From positions 1,183,501-1,247,500 of the forward strand of contig OZ038467.1 of the NCBI GenBank assembly GCA_964036295.1: a DNA stretch of 64,000 bases, read 5' to 3'. Positions within the stretch are counted from its first letter, which is position 1. The number at the start of each line of letters is the position of its first letter. Of this stretch, positions 1 to 10,984 are shown piece by piece. The notes beneath the pieces are model-generated. The model worked only from the letters and a program-made list of their open reading frames with translations. It was not told the origin of the DNA and made no database searches. The translations under genes and the position numbers were made by a program. The stretch is from Plumapathes pennacea. Taxonomy: Eukaryota; Cnidaria; Anthozoa; Antipatharia; Myriopathidae.

Positions 1-2
1 TT

Positions 3-3000
3 CAAAAAGGTTTTGAAGGAATTTTGATCCAGAAAGCGTTGGCGGCAAAGAAACTTGAAGGAGAAGTTGTCACCTCAGAGGAGAAGGCTGTGAAATTGGC
101 AAGGGAGCTAGACAAGCTTCGAGAGGATCTTTCCATGGCACGTAAATCGAACAAGAGAGAACAAGAAAAACTAAAACATGTAGAAGGCGAGAGCAAAATT
201 GCCCAGAAGACAAACCAAGAACTAAAGCAAGAGCTTCAAGCCGCTAGAAATACTATCACAGAGCTACAAACAGAGAAAATGAACACAGCTGAACTTCTGA
301 ATAAAAAAGACAAGTACATAGACGTTGTAACTTCTGAAAAGATGCAAGCACTGGAAGAACTGAATAACGAAGTGACAAGTCTTGCTGTAGCAAAGGATGG
401 CCTGGAGAAAACATTAAAAGAAACCCAAGAGAGTGTGTGTGACTCTAAGCTCCAGCTAGAAAAGTCAAGAAAGCATACGGGAAGTCTTCAACAAGAGATA
501 GAGGGTATCAGTAAGCAGCTCAGGAAGAAGCAAAATGAGAACGAGGATTTAAAACTTTGTGTGAGTAAAATGGACAAAGAGAAAAGCAACATACACAAGG
601 TTTTGAAAGACTTGGAAAGTAAAAACTTGGAGCTGCAGAAACGTGTCAAAGAAACAGAAAGTGATAACTCTAAGTTGGCTGAAGAATATCGAGAACTTGC
701 TGCACAAAAAATGGAGCAAGAAACTTCTTTGAAGGAAATCAGCGAAGGGAAGAACAACTTAGAAAAGAAGCTGAAGGAACAGGCGGAGAGGAACAAATCT
801 ACTCTCAGCAAGTTTGAAGAGACTCGCAAAGCGTTGAGTAAGTTGCAAGAAGAAAGGAAAGACATGAAAGCTTGCGTGGCGAGCCTCGACAAGGACAAGA
901 GGACTTTGCAAAAGCAACTAAAAGATATAGAAGCCAAGCTTGAACAGGCCCGAGAAATAGCGAATGATAAACAAGCACGATTGAAAGACTTGGAGGATCT
1001 TTTGAAGAATGCTACCAAGGAAAAAGAAAGCTCCGTCAGCTCAAGTAATGAACGAGAAAAGGAAAACAGAAGATTAAACAGAAGAAAGCAAGAATTAGAC
1101 TCAAAAATAAAGGAAACGGATGCCAAGGTAAGAAAAATCACAGATGAAAAGAAGCGTTTGGAGAAAGAACTATCCTCCGAGAAGGGCATCTCGGAAGATT
1201 TACGTCGACGTGTTGACGAGGCGAACAAGGACAAAAACGAACTGGAAGAAATCTTGGAACAGCAGCGGAGCAATTACAAGAACTTGAAGGATGAACTGGA
1301 GAAAACTGCATTTCAGAAACAGGCCGCAGAAGAGAAGCTGACATCTGCACTTGCTGAACTCGAAAAAGCAGAAGATGAGTTGAGAGGGAAGACGAGTTAT
1401 TTAGAAGAGCGAGATGCGAAGCTTAAACAATCGGAAGATGAAATAAAGACATTGAGAAGGAAGTTGGATGAACACACGGCAGATGAGGTGAGTGCTGTAA
1501 AAAGAAAAAAACTAGAAGTCAATCAGCTCGAGAAGGAGCTTTCTAATATGGTTCAACAAAACGAGGCTCTTAGTGAACGATTGAACGAAGCAGACACGAA
1601 GATATCTGTACTGAAGAAGAAAGTACAACAGCAACACGACGAAAGAGACGAAAATAAAAGGTGCATCGAAAGAAGCCAGCTGGCAAGTAGTCGTCTCGAT
1701 GTTGCATTGGAGTCTGTCAAAGAAGAAGAAAGCCGTCTCAGAAAGCAACTGGAAGAATCCAAAGATAGAGAGCGGGTACTGAAGTCGAAGCTGCAGGAGA
1801 TGATAGGACAAGCGGAGCAAATATCTCCTCCTTCTACGTCCGCTGTGCAGCAAGAATGCGCTGTGGAGAGAGTCCTTGTCACGTGTGCTGATGTGCCGGA
1901 GCTGAGTCAAGTTTCAAACGAAAGCTCCACGTGCACCGAAGACAAAAATAATGATCCTAACTTCGAGAGCGCCAAGAAGGAAGTCGTTTTGCTGGAGTCA
2001 CAGGTGCGCAAGCTTAGAAGCGAGCTGCGCATGGCGAACGATCAGGTGTTTGATTTGCAGCAGGAGCTTTCGGATAGTAACCGAGCCTTGAGGCAGAAGG
2101 AGCGGCTGCATCAGCAGGAGAGAACGAGATTTCAGGAGGACATTGAGGAGATCGAGAGGGAATGTGATGAGATGCGCAAGAAGCTTTTGTGTATTGGTGA
2201 AGTGGAAGCAAGGAGATCCTCATTTTCTACAGTCATGGATCTGAAAGGTACTTTACGCAAAGCAGAATCGGACATGTGGGATGTCATATCAAAAACAGCG
2301 CGTTTACTCGAGCGAGCGAAAGATGAGATGAAGGAAGTGGCGGGAAAAGAGGAAGAGAAACCGGCCATTCCACGGATGAATGTTAAGAAAGAGGATTTAC
2401 GGAAGAAAGTTCATGATCTCGAGAAACAAAAGAATCAACTCGAGAAGAAGTTAAGACGTACCGAGGGGTTGAAAGAAATGTTGAAGCAGACCGTAGTCGA
2501 CACGCTTGCTGACGTCCACAAGTTTCTGCAGCTCGTTAGTCGTGGAAGCGAAAGTTCGGATATTAACGCAAACGATCCAACAACACTGAGAAAGAAACGA
2601 GATAAAGAAGATTCAGAAGCTCAGCGTGATCAGGAGGTGTGTAGTTTACAAGAAACGGAGAAATTGTGCGGCCAACTCGACGAACTCAGGAAAATAATCA
2701 AAGATACGGAACAAAGCATAGGGAAAAAGAAATCCACACTGGGTCATGTACAAGAGAAAGAAATACTAGAAACTGGCTCTGTCTTGCAAAACGATAAGCT
2801 TCAGCAAGACGGAATACAATCAAGAGATGAAGAGATGAAGCGTACAGTGCCGGAATGTACGCTTCACAATACACTAGAGGCCGTGAAAACGCTGCAAACA
2901 GAGAAAGAGGCATTGGAAGCGCAGTGCAGTGCACTACAAGGCAAAGTGAGGGAGGTGGCTGAGGGCAAGAATCAACTTCTTGAAGATGCGCTCAGTTTCA

Positions 3001-4289
3001 AAGTGAAATGTTTGAAGAAAAACCAGGAACTGACATCTCTGCTTGAGACGAAGGAACACGACGTACTTTCCTTGCAGACGAAAAACGAAGGCCTTAATTC
3101 TCACATACAGAAGATTGAAGGTGATTTGCTAAAGTCAGAGAATGAAGTAGAGAGCCTCCGTTTACAATCACATGCCGCTAAATCCGAAAAAGAACGTGTT
3201 GAACGTGTAAACGAAGAACAGCGGTTTGAATTACAAAACCTTCGCAGCCGCCATAATGAATTGAATGTGAAACTGGAACATTTGTTGTCCGAAGTATGCA
3301 AGTTGGAAGATCGGAACAAGGCTCTTCTCGAGGCAAAATCCAAAATCGCTCAAGAATACGGAGTGGAAAAAGCGGGGCTGTTACAAGAACGAGATGCGAT
3401 AGCGTCTAGGCTACGAGAAATGGAAGAAGAGAACAGACTTGAGTCTTCTCTGAAGGAAGTACGGGAAGACCATCTGAGAGAAAAAGAACAGAAACTGATT
3501 GAGGAAAGTGCAAGCGTTCAGAAAGAAAAACAAAACTTAGGAAATGTGAAAACCAAGATCCAACAAATGAGAGATGAGTACACGCGACTGGAAAGCGAAT
3601 ACAACGTCTTGCTGGAAAGCGTCAACGAAACAAAACGCGAGAACACTGCATTGAGGAAGGAAAACTCTCTCGTACGAAAAGCGTGCGACCAATTAAGGGT
3701 ACGGAAAAATGTTGCAGAGGAGAAAATATTGGAGGAAGTTGTTGAAGTTGATGTTGAAAGCGTTCCATCTCTTGAACATAAACCCGAAAGGGCAATCATC
3801 AAAGAGAATGTCATTCCTCTACACAGAGCCGCCGCTAAGAGAGATGACTTCCCCTTTAAAAGCGACTTTAGGGCCTTCAAAAGACACTCCATAGCACATT
3901 CAACAACAGACCACACAGATGGGCTCCTTATTCCGATCAGCCTCTCTGGACAAAAGAGGGACACCTTTCTAGATCGTCGAAGGGCCTGTAGTCTTCCCAC
4001 GCAACAAGAGCCGACGGCTGAACACGGAAGAGCGGGAACGAAGTCGGTTTCCCATGATGCACTGCTCAGTCCGCTGTCCAGTAGTGGGGGCTCGTCGAGT
4101 CGTAGCTCTGAAGCTGATTCGAGCGTGTGCTCTAGAAGACATTACTGCAGTCCAATTCTGTCAGTGGTGGACATGTGCCCACTCCACCACGGTTCTCCCT
4201 TGGAGCGAAAGCCAAGTCCATGTCCCGTATGTAGAAAGAAGGAACGAAAAAACTCGAAAGAGTTCGTAAGCTCTGAGAAGTATGTGTAG
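3..4289 (+). CDS. Long coiled-coil protein, 3' part (5' end outside window)
   Basis: Open frame from base 3 (no stop before the window edge) to a TAG ending at 4289, 1428 codons without an intron. The first in-frame candidate start near base 24 is TTG, so this is the continuation of a gene starting upstream. About the first 1260 residues are almost entirely Lys/Glu/Arg/Gln/Leu-rich with heptad-like spacing, typical of myosin-tail or golgin-like rods. A short Pro/Ser/Thr/Cys-rich break (nt 1819-1965) interrupts the rod. The last ~160 residues are not coiled: basic, then Ser-rich (SSSGGSSSRSSEADSS), ending with a Cys/His cluster (CPLHH then CPVC about 20 residues later) that could bind metal. 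No catalytic domain is visible and I do not recognise the family; a scaffold or cytoskeletal/Golgi tether is the generic inference. The single exon of more than 4.2 kb contrasts with the short exons of its neighbours. It converges on the SH3 gene. Confidence 0.85.
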   Translation, partial: QKGFEGILIQKALAAKKLEGEVVTSEEKAVKLARELDKLREDLSMARKSNKREQEKLKHVEGESKIAQKTNQELKQELQAARNTITELQTEKMNTAELLNKKDKYIDVVTSEKMQALEELNNEVTSLAVAKDGLEKTLKETQESVCDSKLQLEKSRKHTGSLQQEIEGISKQLRKKQNENEDLKLCVSKMDKEKSNIHKVLKDLESKNLELQKRVKETESDNSKLAEEYRELAAQKMEQETSLKEISEGKNNLEKKLKEQAERNKSTLSKFEETRKALSKLQEERKDMKACVASLDKDKRTLQKQLKDIEAKLEQAREIANDKQARLKDLEDLLKNATKEKESSVSSSNEREKENRRLNRRKQELDSKIKETDAKVRKITDEKKRLEKELSSEKGISEDLRRRVDEANKDKNELEEILEQQRSNYKNLKDELEKTAFQKQAAEEKLTSALAELEKAEDELRGKTSYLEERDAKLKQSEDEIKTLRRKLDEHTADEVSAVKRKKLEVNQLEKELSNMVQQNEALSERLNEADTKISVLKKKVQQQHDERDENKRCIERSQLASSRLDVALESVKEEESRLRKQLEESKDRERVLKSKLQEMIGQAEQISPPSTSAVQQECAVERVLVTCADVPELSQVSNESSTCTEDKNNDPNFESAKKEVVLLESQVRKLRSELRMANDQVFDLQQELSDSNRALRQKERLHQQERTRFQEDIEEIERECDEMRKKLLCIGEVEARRSSFSTVMDLKGTLRKAESDMWDVISKTARLLERAKDEMKEVAGKEEEKPAIPRMNVKKEDLRKKVHDLEKQKNQLEKKLRRTEGLKEMLKQTVVDTLADVHKFLQLVSRGSESSDINANDPTTLRKKRDKEDSEAQRDQEVCSLQETEKLCGQLDELRKIIKDTEQSIGKKKSTLGHVQEKEILETGSVLQNDKLQQDGIQSRDEEMKRTVPECTLHNTLEAVKTLQTEKEALEAQCSALQGKVREVAEGKNQLLEDALSFKVKCLKKNQELTSLLETKEHDVLSLQTKNEGLNSHIQKIEGDLLKSENEVESLRLQSHAAKSEKERVERVNEEQRFELQNLRSRHNELNVKLEHLLSEVCKLEDRNKALLEAKSKIAQEYGVEKAGLLQERDAIASRLREMEEENRLESSLKEVREDHLREKEQKLIEESASVQKEKQNLGNVKTKIQQMRDEYTRLESEYNVLLESVNETKRENTALRKENSLVRKACDQLRVRKNVAEEKILEEVVEVDVESVPSLEHKPERAIIKENVIPLHRAAAKRDDFPFKSDFRAFKRHSIAHSTTDHTDGLLIPISLSGQKRDTFLDRRRACSLPTQQEPTAEHGRAGTKSVSHDALLSPLSSSGGSSSRSSEADSSVCSRRHYCSPILSVVDMCPLHHGSPLERKPSPCPVCRKKERKNSKEFVSSEKYV

Positions 4290-5687
4290 GTCGCGTAACA
4301 AATTTAAGAATATTATGACAAGCTGAGAAGAGTTCTTGAAAATTTTAAATCGCTATTCAGAGAAGAGACACAAAAGCAACTCGAGAGATTGCACACAAGA
4401 CAAGGCAGAAGATTTCTCCAAACAGATTCAGCAATTCAGCCAATGAGATTTCACGATGCCATGTAAGGAGTTTGAGTCAATGCTACATATCTTGTGAGTA
4501 AATGGTCACATGACTAAAATAGGGATTAAGAATACTTGGTCAATTTTCAGTCTGTGAATACTGAGAAATATCAGTCCCATTTTAACTTTGAGCAAATACT
4601 TATTCAGTTACATTTCAAATGTCCGAATTTACTATAATAGAAATTATAATAGCAGAAATTCTTACTTGTATAAATGATAGAGTTATAGTACCAAGTAAGA
4701 AATGCACGGAGAGTGTGAATACTTCAATAGATTCAATTCCAATGTTGCTTTAAGTCATTATATGTACACAGCAGAGTTAAACTTGGCTTCACGAATAACC
4801 GACTGAATTTGAGTCTAATTAATTCGATTTTTCCGTCAGTGTCCATCCGCCTTATATGATAGTATTATGTCATTTTTTGCCTCGTGAGGTAACCATGAAG
4901 ACGCCAACGTAACGTGGTGGTTTTCTTTATCATAAATACAACTTCTGTAACATTATTACACTGTACAGGTGTCAGATATTGCTCTTGCTAAAAATAATAT
5001 ACAAGACAGTTCATCCCAAAGAGTAATTAAACATTTTAAAATTTAATATGGAGCGACGTCACAAGTTGAGACCCTTGCTATTTAGTGTTTAAATTGAAAG
5101 TACGATTCCAAAGGGAAATACGACAACAGTCTGCAAGGGACTTGACCAATGATTCCTAAAAATCCCATTTCGATGACATGTGTTTCTTCTGTGTTTGATG
5201 TAATTTAAATTGGCAAACTTATGAATGGTATTCAGTAATGAGATAATTCTGGGGATCAGTTTGTTTGCTCTTGCCTCCCTCCATGGCGTGAGCATATCTA
5301 ATAACCATATTTATTTATAAAATCGGCAGTGAAGACTGATATGCAAATTAGACTCGCTTTGCTGAAAATTCGGTGATTCTTTTGAAATTTGAAATCAGCA
5401 TTAGCCACTATCGCGGAAGTCTTAAAACTGTAAATAAATAAATCCGTGCCGGATGCATTAAATATGAAAGGCTTTTTCAACATCCTCTGTCTCCGATCAA
5501 CGTTTTAATTTGCTTTGCTTGCATAAAGTTGATTGACCGAGTTCATCTTGTCAAGACCATTAATTTTATGTTTTAGAGATATATATGTGTTGGTATATTG
5601 TGATTAAAAAATGGCGGAATTTGGTAGCCAGTCGTAAACCTCAAGGCTTGGCTGCATTTCAAAATGACGCATACGTTCTAAATCTGG
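4290..5687. other. Convergent intergenic region, probable 3' UTRs
   Basis: AT-rich sequence between two convergent stop codons, with no coding signal. Candidate poly(A) signals: ATTAAA-type near 5024 and AATAAA at 5433-5438 for the + gene, and TTTATT at 5310-5315 (AATAAA on the - strand) for the SH3 gene. None can be assigned firmly. Confidence 0.5.
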
Positions 5688-8516
5688 TCATATCTCTGTG
5701 ACTACAGGTTCCTTTATATACTCTTCTGGAATAAATCCAGACTTTTTCCTGGTGGGCGAGTATGCCCAGATCCAGTTCGGTACAATCTGATCCTTCAGAT
5801 TCGCGTACACATACTCGCCCGCTCGAACTTTCAAGTCATCCGAGGCTTTTCCCTCGTAATTACTCAAGGCGATAAGTCTGGTTCCGGAAAGTTTGTACTT
5901 CTTTTCGCTGGAGCCTGTGGACGTGACATCCGTGTTGGAGGACCTTTCGTGACGGAATTCGTGACCGTCTTCAGAACTTGAGCTTTCGCCTGTCACGTCA
6001 GAGAAATTCAGGTCCGGCGTGCTTTGTGGCGACACACTCGTGCGGGCCAACTTCTGCATTTTTTGCTTGCAAGCTGTGGTCGAAAAGATGATAAGGTTGA
6101 GAATTGGTCATGATAAAAGAAGGGGCTAGCCCGTGTGACATTTGCCCTTTATACACTCTTATTTGGGAGACTGAGGCAGATATTGAAGTCCAACATCATA
6201 TGAAAGAGGAATGAAAATTTGACTGTCATCAAAATTTTGATTGGGCCGAGGTATCAGATGCCAAGTTCTCCTTACGGTTGCAGTATATGCCGTTAGCGAA
6301 TGAAAGGTGAAAATATAAATTGATCATCCAGTCAGTTGTGATCACAGGAGAGTCAAAAACACCCCAACTAATCGAGCAGCTATCATGGTGTTAAAAGTGT
6401 GACAGTCAAAACATAAACCTGTGACTAAACCAAAAGCTGTCGGCTGTCTAGTCATCTTGTGAGCGGATTAAGTTGATAACCTGTAATAATATGCACAGGT
6501 ATTCACTCTTTCGTGGCACATGTTTGTTCGTTGACATGAAAAGGTTATCGCTTGGCGTGCTATTTGGCGAATTCTTTCCGGTTAAAAACACAGCAAGGGT
6601 GTTTGGGTTCTCTTACAGTTGTTTAGATGGCAGTTTCCGGGGTTTCACACGCAATTAAAAAATGCTTAAAACTAAAGGTTGTTATGCAGAATAATCATGC
6701 ATCTCTTAGTTTAGCCAGTTGATAACATAGGCAAGAAATATTTAGCTTGCTTGGTAGCTCCGATGTAAGCGGTCGGATCTGTATTTGTTTTGTGTACAAT
6801 AGTGATATAATAATCTTTGTGAGAACTAATTTTGGTCAGTCGGCGTAGCAATATAAAAACGTGGAATGCATTAATAACGTATAATTGATATGCACATGTT
6901 GAGCGGCTGGGAAAAGGTGTTGACCAAATGGCTGACGCAGCCCTGTCTGCAAAGTACAGCATATCCACGGACTTCATACATGATATATTTAGTGTTACAC
7001 GCAGTTTCGACTTTCCACTCGGCACAGCATTACCATTTTGATTTGGCGCACATTTCTTTGGCATAGTTTGCAAACTTGTGTAAATAATTCACAACTTGGT
7101 CTTACAAACTGTTGGGATTCATAAAAGTGTTCGAGTGCAGAATTATATGACGTTTTGCACGAATTAAAAAGTGTCCCAGAAAAAAAATGCCAAAATAGTC
7201 CTCGGTGAGGCAGTTAGTTTTTTAGATTAAAATGCAGTTCGGGACGTGGCCTAGCTGGTGGTAGTGATATGCTAATTGATTAGTCAGTTATCGAATTAAC
7301 AAATACAGGATATAGCCAGTGGAATGATAGGAGTCGGTAGTCCTTCGTTGATGAAAGATTTAATACGGCCCGCCCAAGTTCATAAAAACCACAGCTGAAG
7401 TTCATAAAAGGCTGCTGGTAAATATCCTTACAATGGCCACAGGCACAATTTTTAAATTGGGTCATTTGAGATATCAACTGCAAGAATTGGAACAGAATTC
7501 AAACCCTCACCTTCACAAGCATGAGAAGTCAAAAAAGCGCGTGGAACGAATCCTTCCTCGCCATCCTCCACAACAATCCACAGCCAGTCAGGATCTTGAT
7601 CATTCAACAGCATAACACACTCGCCTCGTATCACGCTCACGTCATTCTCCTGCTGTGCTTTATAATCATAGAGCACCGTCAAGTGAGGTCCATAGCTGCG
7701 CTTCGGAAAGTAAGTCATCGGAGCGGGTGTTTTGTTTCTCTCTCGAGTTCTACTAACCTTGTGATTTGGTCTATTTTTATTTTCGCCTCGTGGGACACCG
7801 TTTGGTGTGCGTGTAATACCATTTGGTGTTCTATTTCGACGCCGCAATTGGTCGTTTTCATCAAAGCTGTCATCATGACCTGATGTACTTGACTTCGAGT
7901 CTGTAGATACATATTTAGACGGGGAGCAAAACCAATACGGTATAAATCCCTCGTTTCCTGACGAGTTCACAACATAAGCCCAGTCGTCTTGTCGGTAAAG
8001 AAGTTTCACGTGTTGCCCTTTACGAACTGACAATTCGTCTTCACGGGCAGCCTCGTACGCTTGTGAAAGTCTTACACGAACATTCGCCGGCTTGGCTAAT
8101 GAAGCAACTCTAATCTTCCGTTCGACAGGAGATTCGTGTCGTACTCCTGACTCGTTGATTCTCACAGTCCGTTCGCCGCCGGATCTCTTATGACTTGCAC
8201 CAGAACCGCTCTTCAGCACAGATTTCGTTTCTGTGGTTGTTGTATCAAGTAGCGACTCAACAGACGGCCTGTACACGTCAGGAGGTAGTGGCTTCTTTCC
8301 GTGCAGGGCTACTCAGAAAACGTATTAGAACTCACATTAGAATGACTGACAAATTTAGCCCTTAAAATACGATCATTCGTCAATAAAAACTGGACAGAAA
8401 CATCACAAAAAGTATGACTAAAAGTAGCGAATAAGAAAGCAAATACCTCGGTCGTTTGAGGATGATAGCTTACCTCTTTTCTTTATGGCCAGTTGAGACG
8501 GGCACAGAAATGCCAT
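5688..8516 (-). CDS. Dlish: Triple-SH3 adaptor, Dlish-like
   Basis: Three exons on the - strand give about 408 residues: 8516-8474, 8308-7511 and 6073-5688. All junctions have GT-AG ends and matching phase 1 (donors GTAAGC and GTGAGG; acceptors after GTAG and CCACAG). The start is the ATG at 8516, giving MAFLCPSQLAIKKR. Three SH3 domains are readable: about residues 88-146 (ending EGFIPYWF), 218-275 (ALYDY-like LYDYKAQQENDV, DWLW, EGFVPRAF) and 343-403 (LSNYEGKASDDL, NWIW, SGFIPEEY), separated by Ser/Thr/Arg-rich linkers. The architecture of three SH3 domains after a short MAFLCP-type N-terminus with an early Cys matches Dlish, the Drosophila SH3 adaptor that binds Dachs and the palmitoyltransferase Approximated in Fat/Dachsous signalling. 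Orthology is inferred from architecture; another triple-SH3 adaptor is possible. Introns are 165 and 1437 bp. Confidence 0.72.
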
Positions 8517-10910
8517 AATCACTTCATCAGTCAGAGCGAGTAGAAATAAACGGAAATGGCCATGCCGCAAGTATTTTGTTTGCGTATTAACCGAGTTCGA
8601 CTCGGGATGGTCGGTAAATTTACATGTCCTTTGCGTCACACTGATTTTGTAGGCTGCTGGTGAATAAAACTGTTAGCACGTTGTCTCCGTATTTACTTTA
8701 CTTCCCAACGTGACAGGTCCAGCCAATGGCAGACAATTCTGATGTTATTAAATTGGCGGTATGGGTAACAACTGTTTAGAGAACGAACAAAGGAATATAA
8801 AAGATAATCAACAAAGTGCAGGGCAACTATTTGACAAGTGTTTGCAATTCGTGTGATTTCTGCAGAGCATCTCATAGCAGCAGACACTTGGAAGTCTGAA
8901 ATGCAAGATATGCTTGTCTGAACTCAATTACATGTTTTGATGTTTTCATGGAGGATGTTGTAGTACTATATAAGTCAAGCGTGTACCAACAGTATCAGTA
9001 TTTGAAGCACTACCATACCACAGCAAATGGAAACCACTACCCGGCCGGGCCACTACGAGAAAGCTATACAAAAGCTCTAGAACACCGACTGTGGCCGTGT
9101 ACTGGCATTATTGTTATAAACGTTGTTAGAACTATATACCGATTTTTTTCTTAGTCTTGATTTTTTTTGAACTGGAAGTTCGTGTCATGCGATTTTCACT
9201 GGTATTCATCAGCCACAAGAGCACTAGCCTTCTGTCTCTGTCGGGAGAGGGGAGGGAGGGGGGCACATAGAGACTCTGGATTTGGTAAAAGTTAAATCAG
9301 AGCGGAGGAGAGAGTGGGATAAAATGACCACGAAGCACTATGAACTATAGGGTCAGGATCAGATGGCGTCATGAATTAGTATAATTCTTTCACGGTAAAA
9401 TAATATATTGACTGATTTTTCCAGCCAAAGAGCCTCAGTATTTCTATGCGAATAAATGCCGGGAAGTAGTTTTGTTCTTTATATATTTTGCCGCCGTTAA
9501 TGCTCTGTTCAATTTTATACAAGTTGTGCATTCACTGAAAATACAAGTAACTTTATTTATACACACAGTCAGCATGTTTAGAAAGCTGGTTGTGGAACCG
9601 TTGGAACTGCCTTCCCAGGATGAAACGACCGCTGCTAACCGGGTCTGTAAAATGACAACATTTCCTCAAGGTGTCTGCACATGAGAACAAAATCCTGTGT
9701 ACGCATGTCAGTAACACAAGAATAAAAATGAGGAAGCTGGGTACAAGAGTGTCCATTTATTGAGTGCTACATGACGCCTTTCTCCAACATGTTTGGCGGC
9801 CATTTTGAATTACCGGTTTGTTTGAATTTTTCGTCTGTACGTCGCTAAAGTAAAGATGTGTCAACTAAAACTGCAGAGGACGTCCTCGAGAAGATACGGA
9901 GTAAACCTGGAGTTAAGCAAGACAGTTTGGCCGTTGAAGACTCACCGAGCGACTAAGATGTGGAAGACGAATAATCAGTTGCTTCAGGAAGGACAGGATG
10001 CTGACGGTAAGACGGGAAATTCTAAGAACTAAGATAAAATGAATCTCCATCAAATCTGCCATGACAAAGGAGGCAGCGATACTCCATTCGGTGCACATGC
10101 AGTTCTTGGTTTTATAGCCACTCGGCCACACTTCCCACACACAAGTATCAGCTCAGTTAAATGTTATGCCAACAGTAAGAGCGACGCTACATGCTACAAG
10201 CGGCATAACCAGTCTCGGCTGACAAACTGGGCAAATCAAGGTGACATATAATTATATTCAACTAGCCCGGAACAGCCCAGGAGATCCAGTTATAGGAATA
10301 AAATATCATACATATCCGACCAGGACGACAACTGAACAACGCAATTATTCTACGAGAAATTAGGTCATGTTTGCTCAGTTGCTCATCGTCATATGCGGAA
10401 CACAGCCTAGGCTAACCTCGTGGATGTAATCCAGTGTACACAGTTGGTGCAGCTGAATCTCTCCCAGCAATTTCTTAATTTTGAAATGCACCATATTCTA
10501 CAAGTTTGTAAAGCCTCTTTAAACAGGTCAGTTAGTCAAAGCTGCGACCTGACTATACTCGCTTAGTTGAGGAAGTATCGTGTAAGTTCAGGATATTATT
10601 TAATGCCATTTTTTGTTTCGTTGTTGTTTATCTGTTTTCCTCTTCGTCTGTCAATACATTTTCTCGTCAAAATTCCGCACGTGCTTTTTCAATTCAACTG
10701 TTCGTATTTAGGAATATATATTCGCAGGCATGCACCCGCGCCATACTCAGTGTTGAGATGCGTCCGTTAATTGCGAGGAATGTTCTTTGTGTACGCAGCT
10801 TCCTTCTTTGATTATTTCCTGACTCTTGTTTTCTCTCTTCCTCTGGTTGAGAAAGAGGTCCCTGAAAACCTGACGGCAGCGAACACACTCGAAACCCGCG
10901 CGTCCATAGC
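8517..10910. other. Intergenic region, no gene recognised
   Basis: About 2.4 kb between the start of the SH3 gene and the first OATP copy. It presumably includes the SH3 gene's 5' UTR and promoter, but no TATA box or UTR exon could be assigned. A G-rich purine run lies at about 9241-9266. Small open frames here lack splice or family support. Confidence 0.5.
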
Positions 10911-10917
10911 TATAAAA
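10911..10917 (+). promoter_or_regulatory. Candidate TATA box of OATP copy 1
   Basis: TATAAAA 68-74 bases before the ATG at 10985, placing a start site near 10940 and a short leader. It depends on the motif and spacing only. Confidence 0.4.
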
Positions 10918-10984
10918 CAACAGAGTCGCTTAGAGTGCGTACTAACTTCCTTAGTTCATCCGCAAGCATCATTAAAACAACAAC

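Noticed and set aside
24-26. Base 24 as the start codon of the coiled-coil gene
   Set aside because: It is TTG and the frame stays open back to base 3, so the true start is upstream of the window.
488-1273. Antisense open frame of 261 codons
   Set aside because: Shadow of the Lys/Glu-rich coiled-coil gene: low-complexity Ser/Phe/Leu sequence on the opposite strand.
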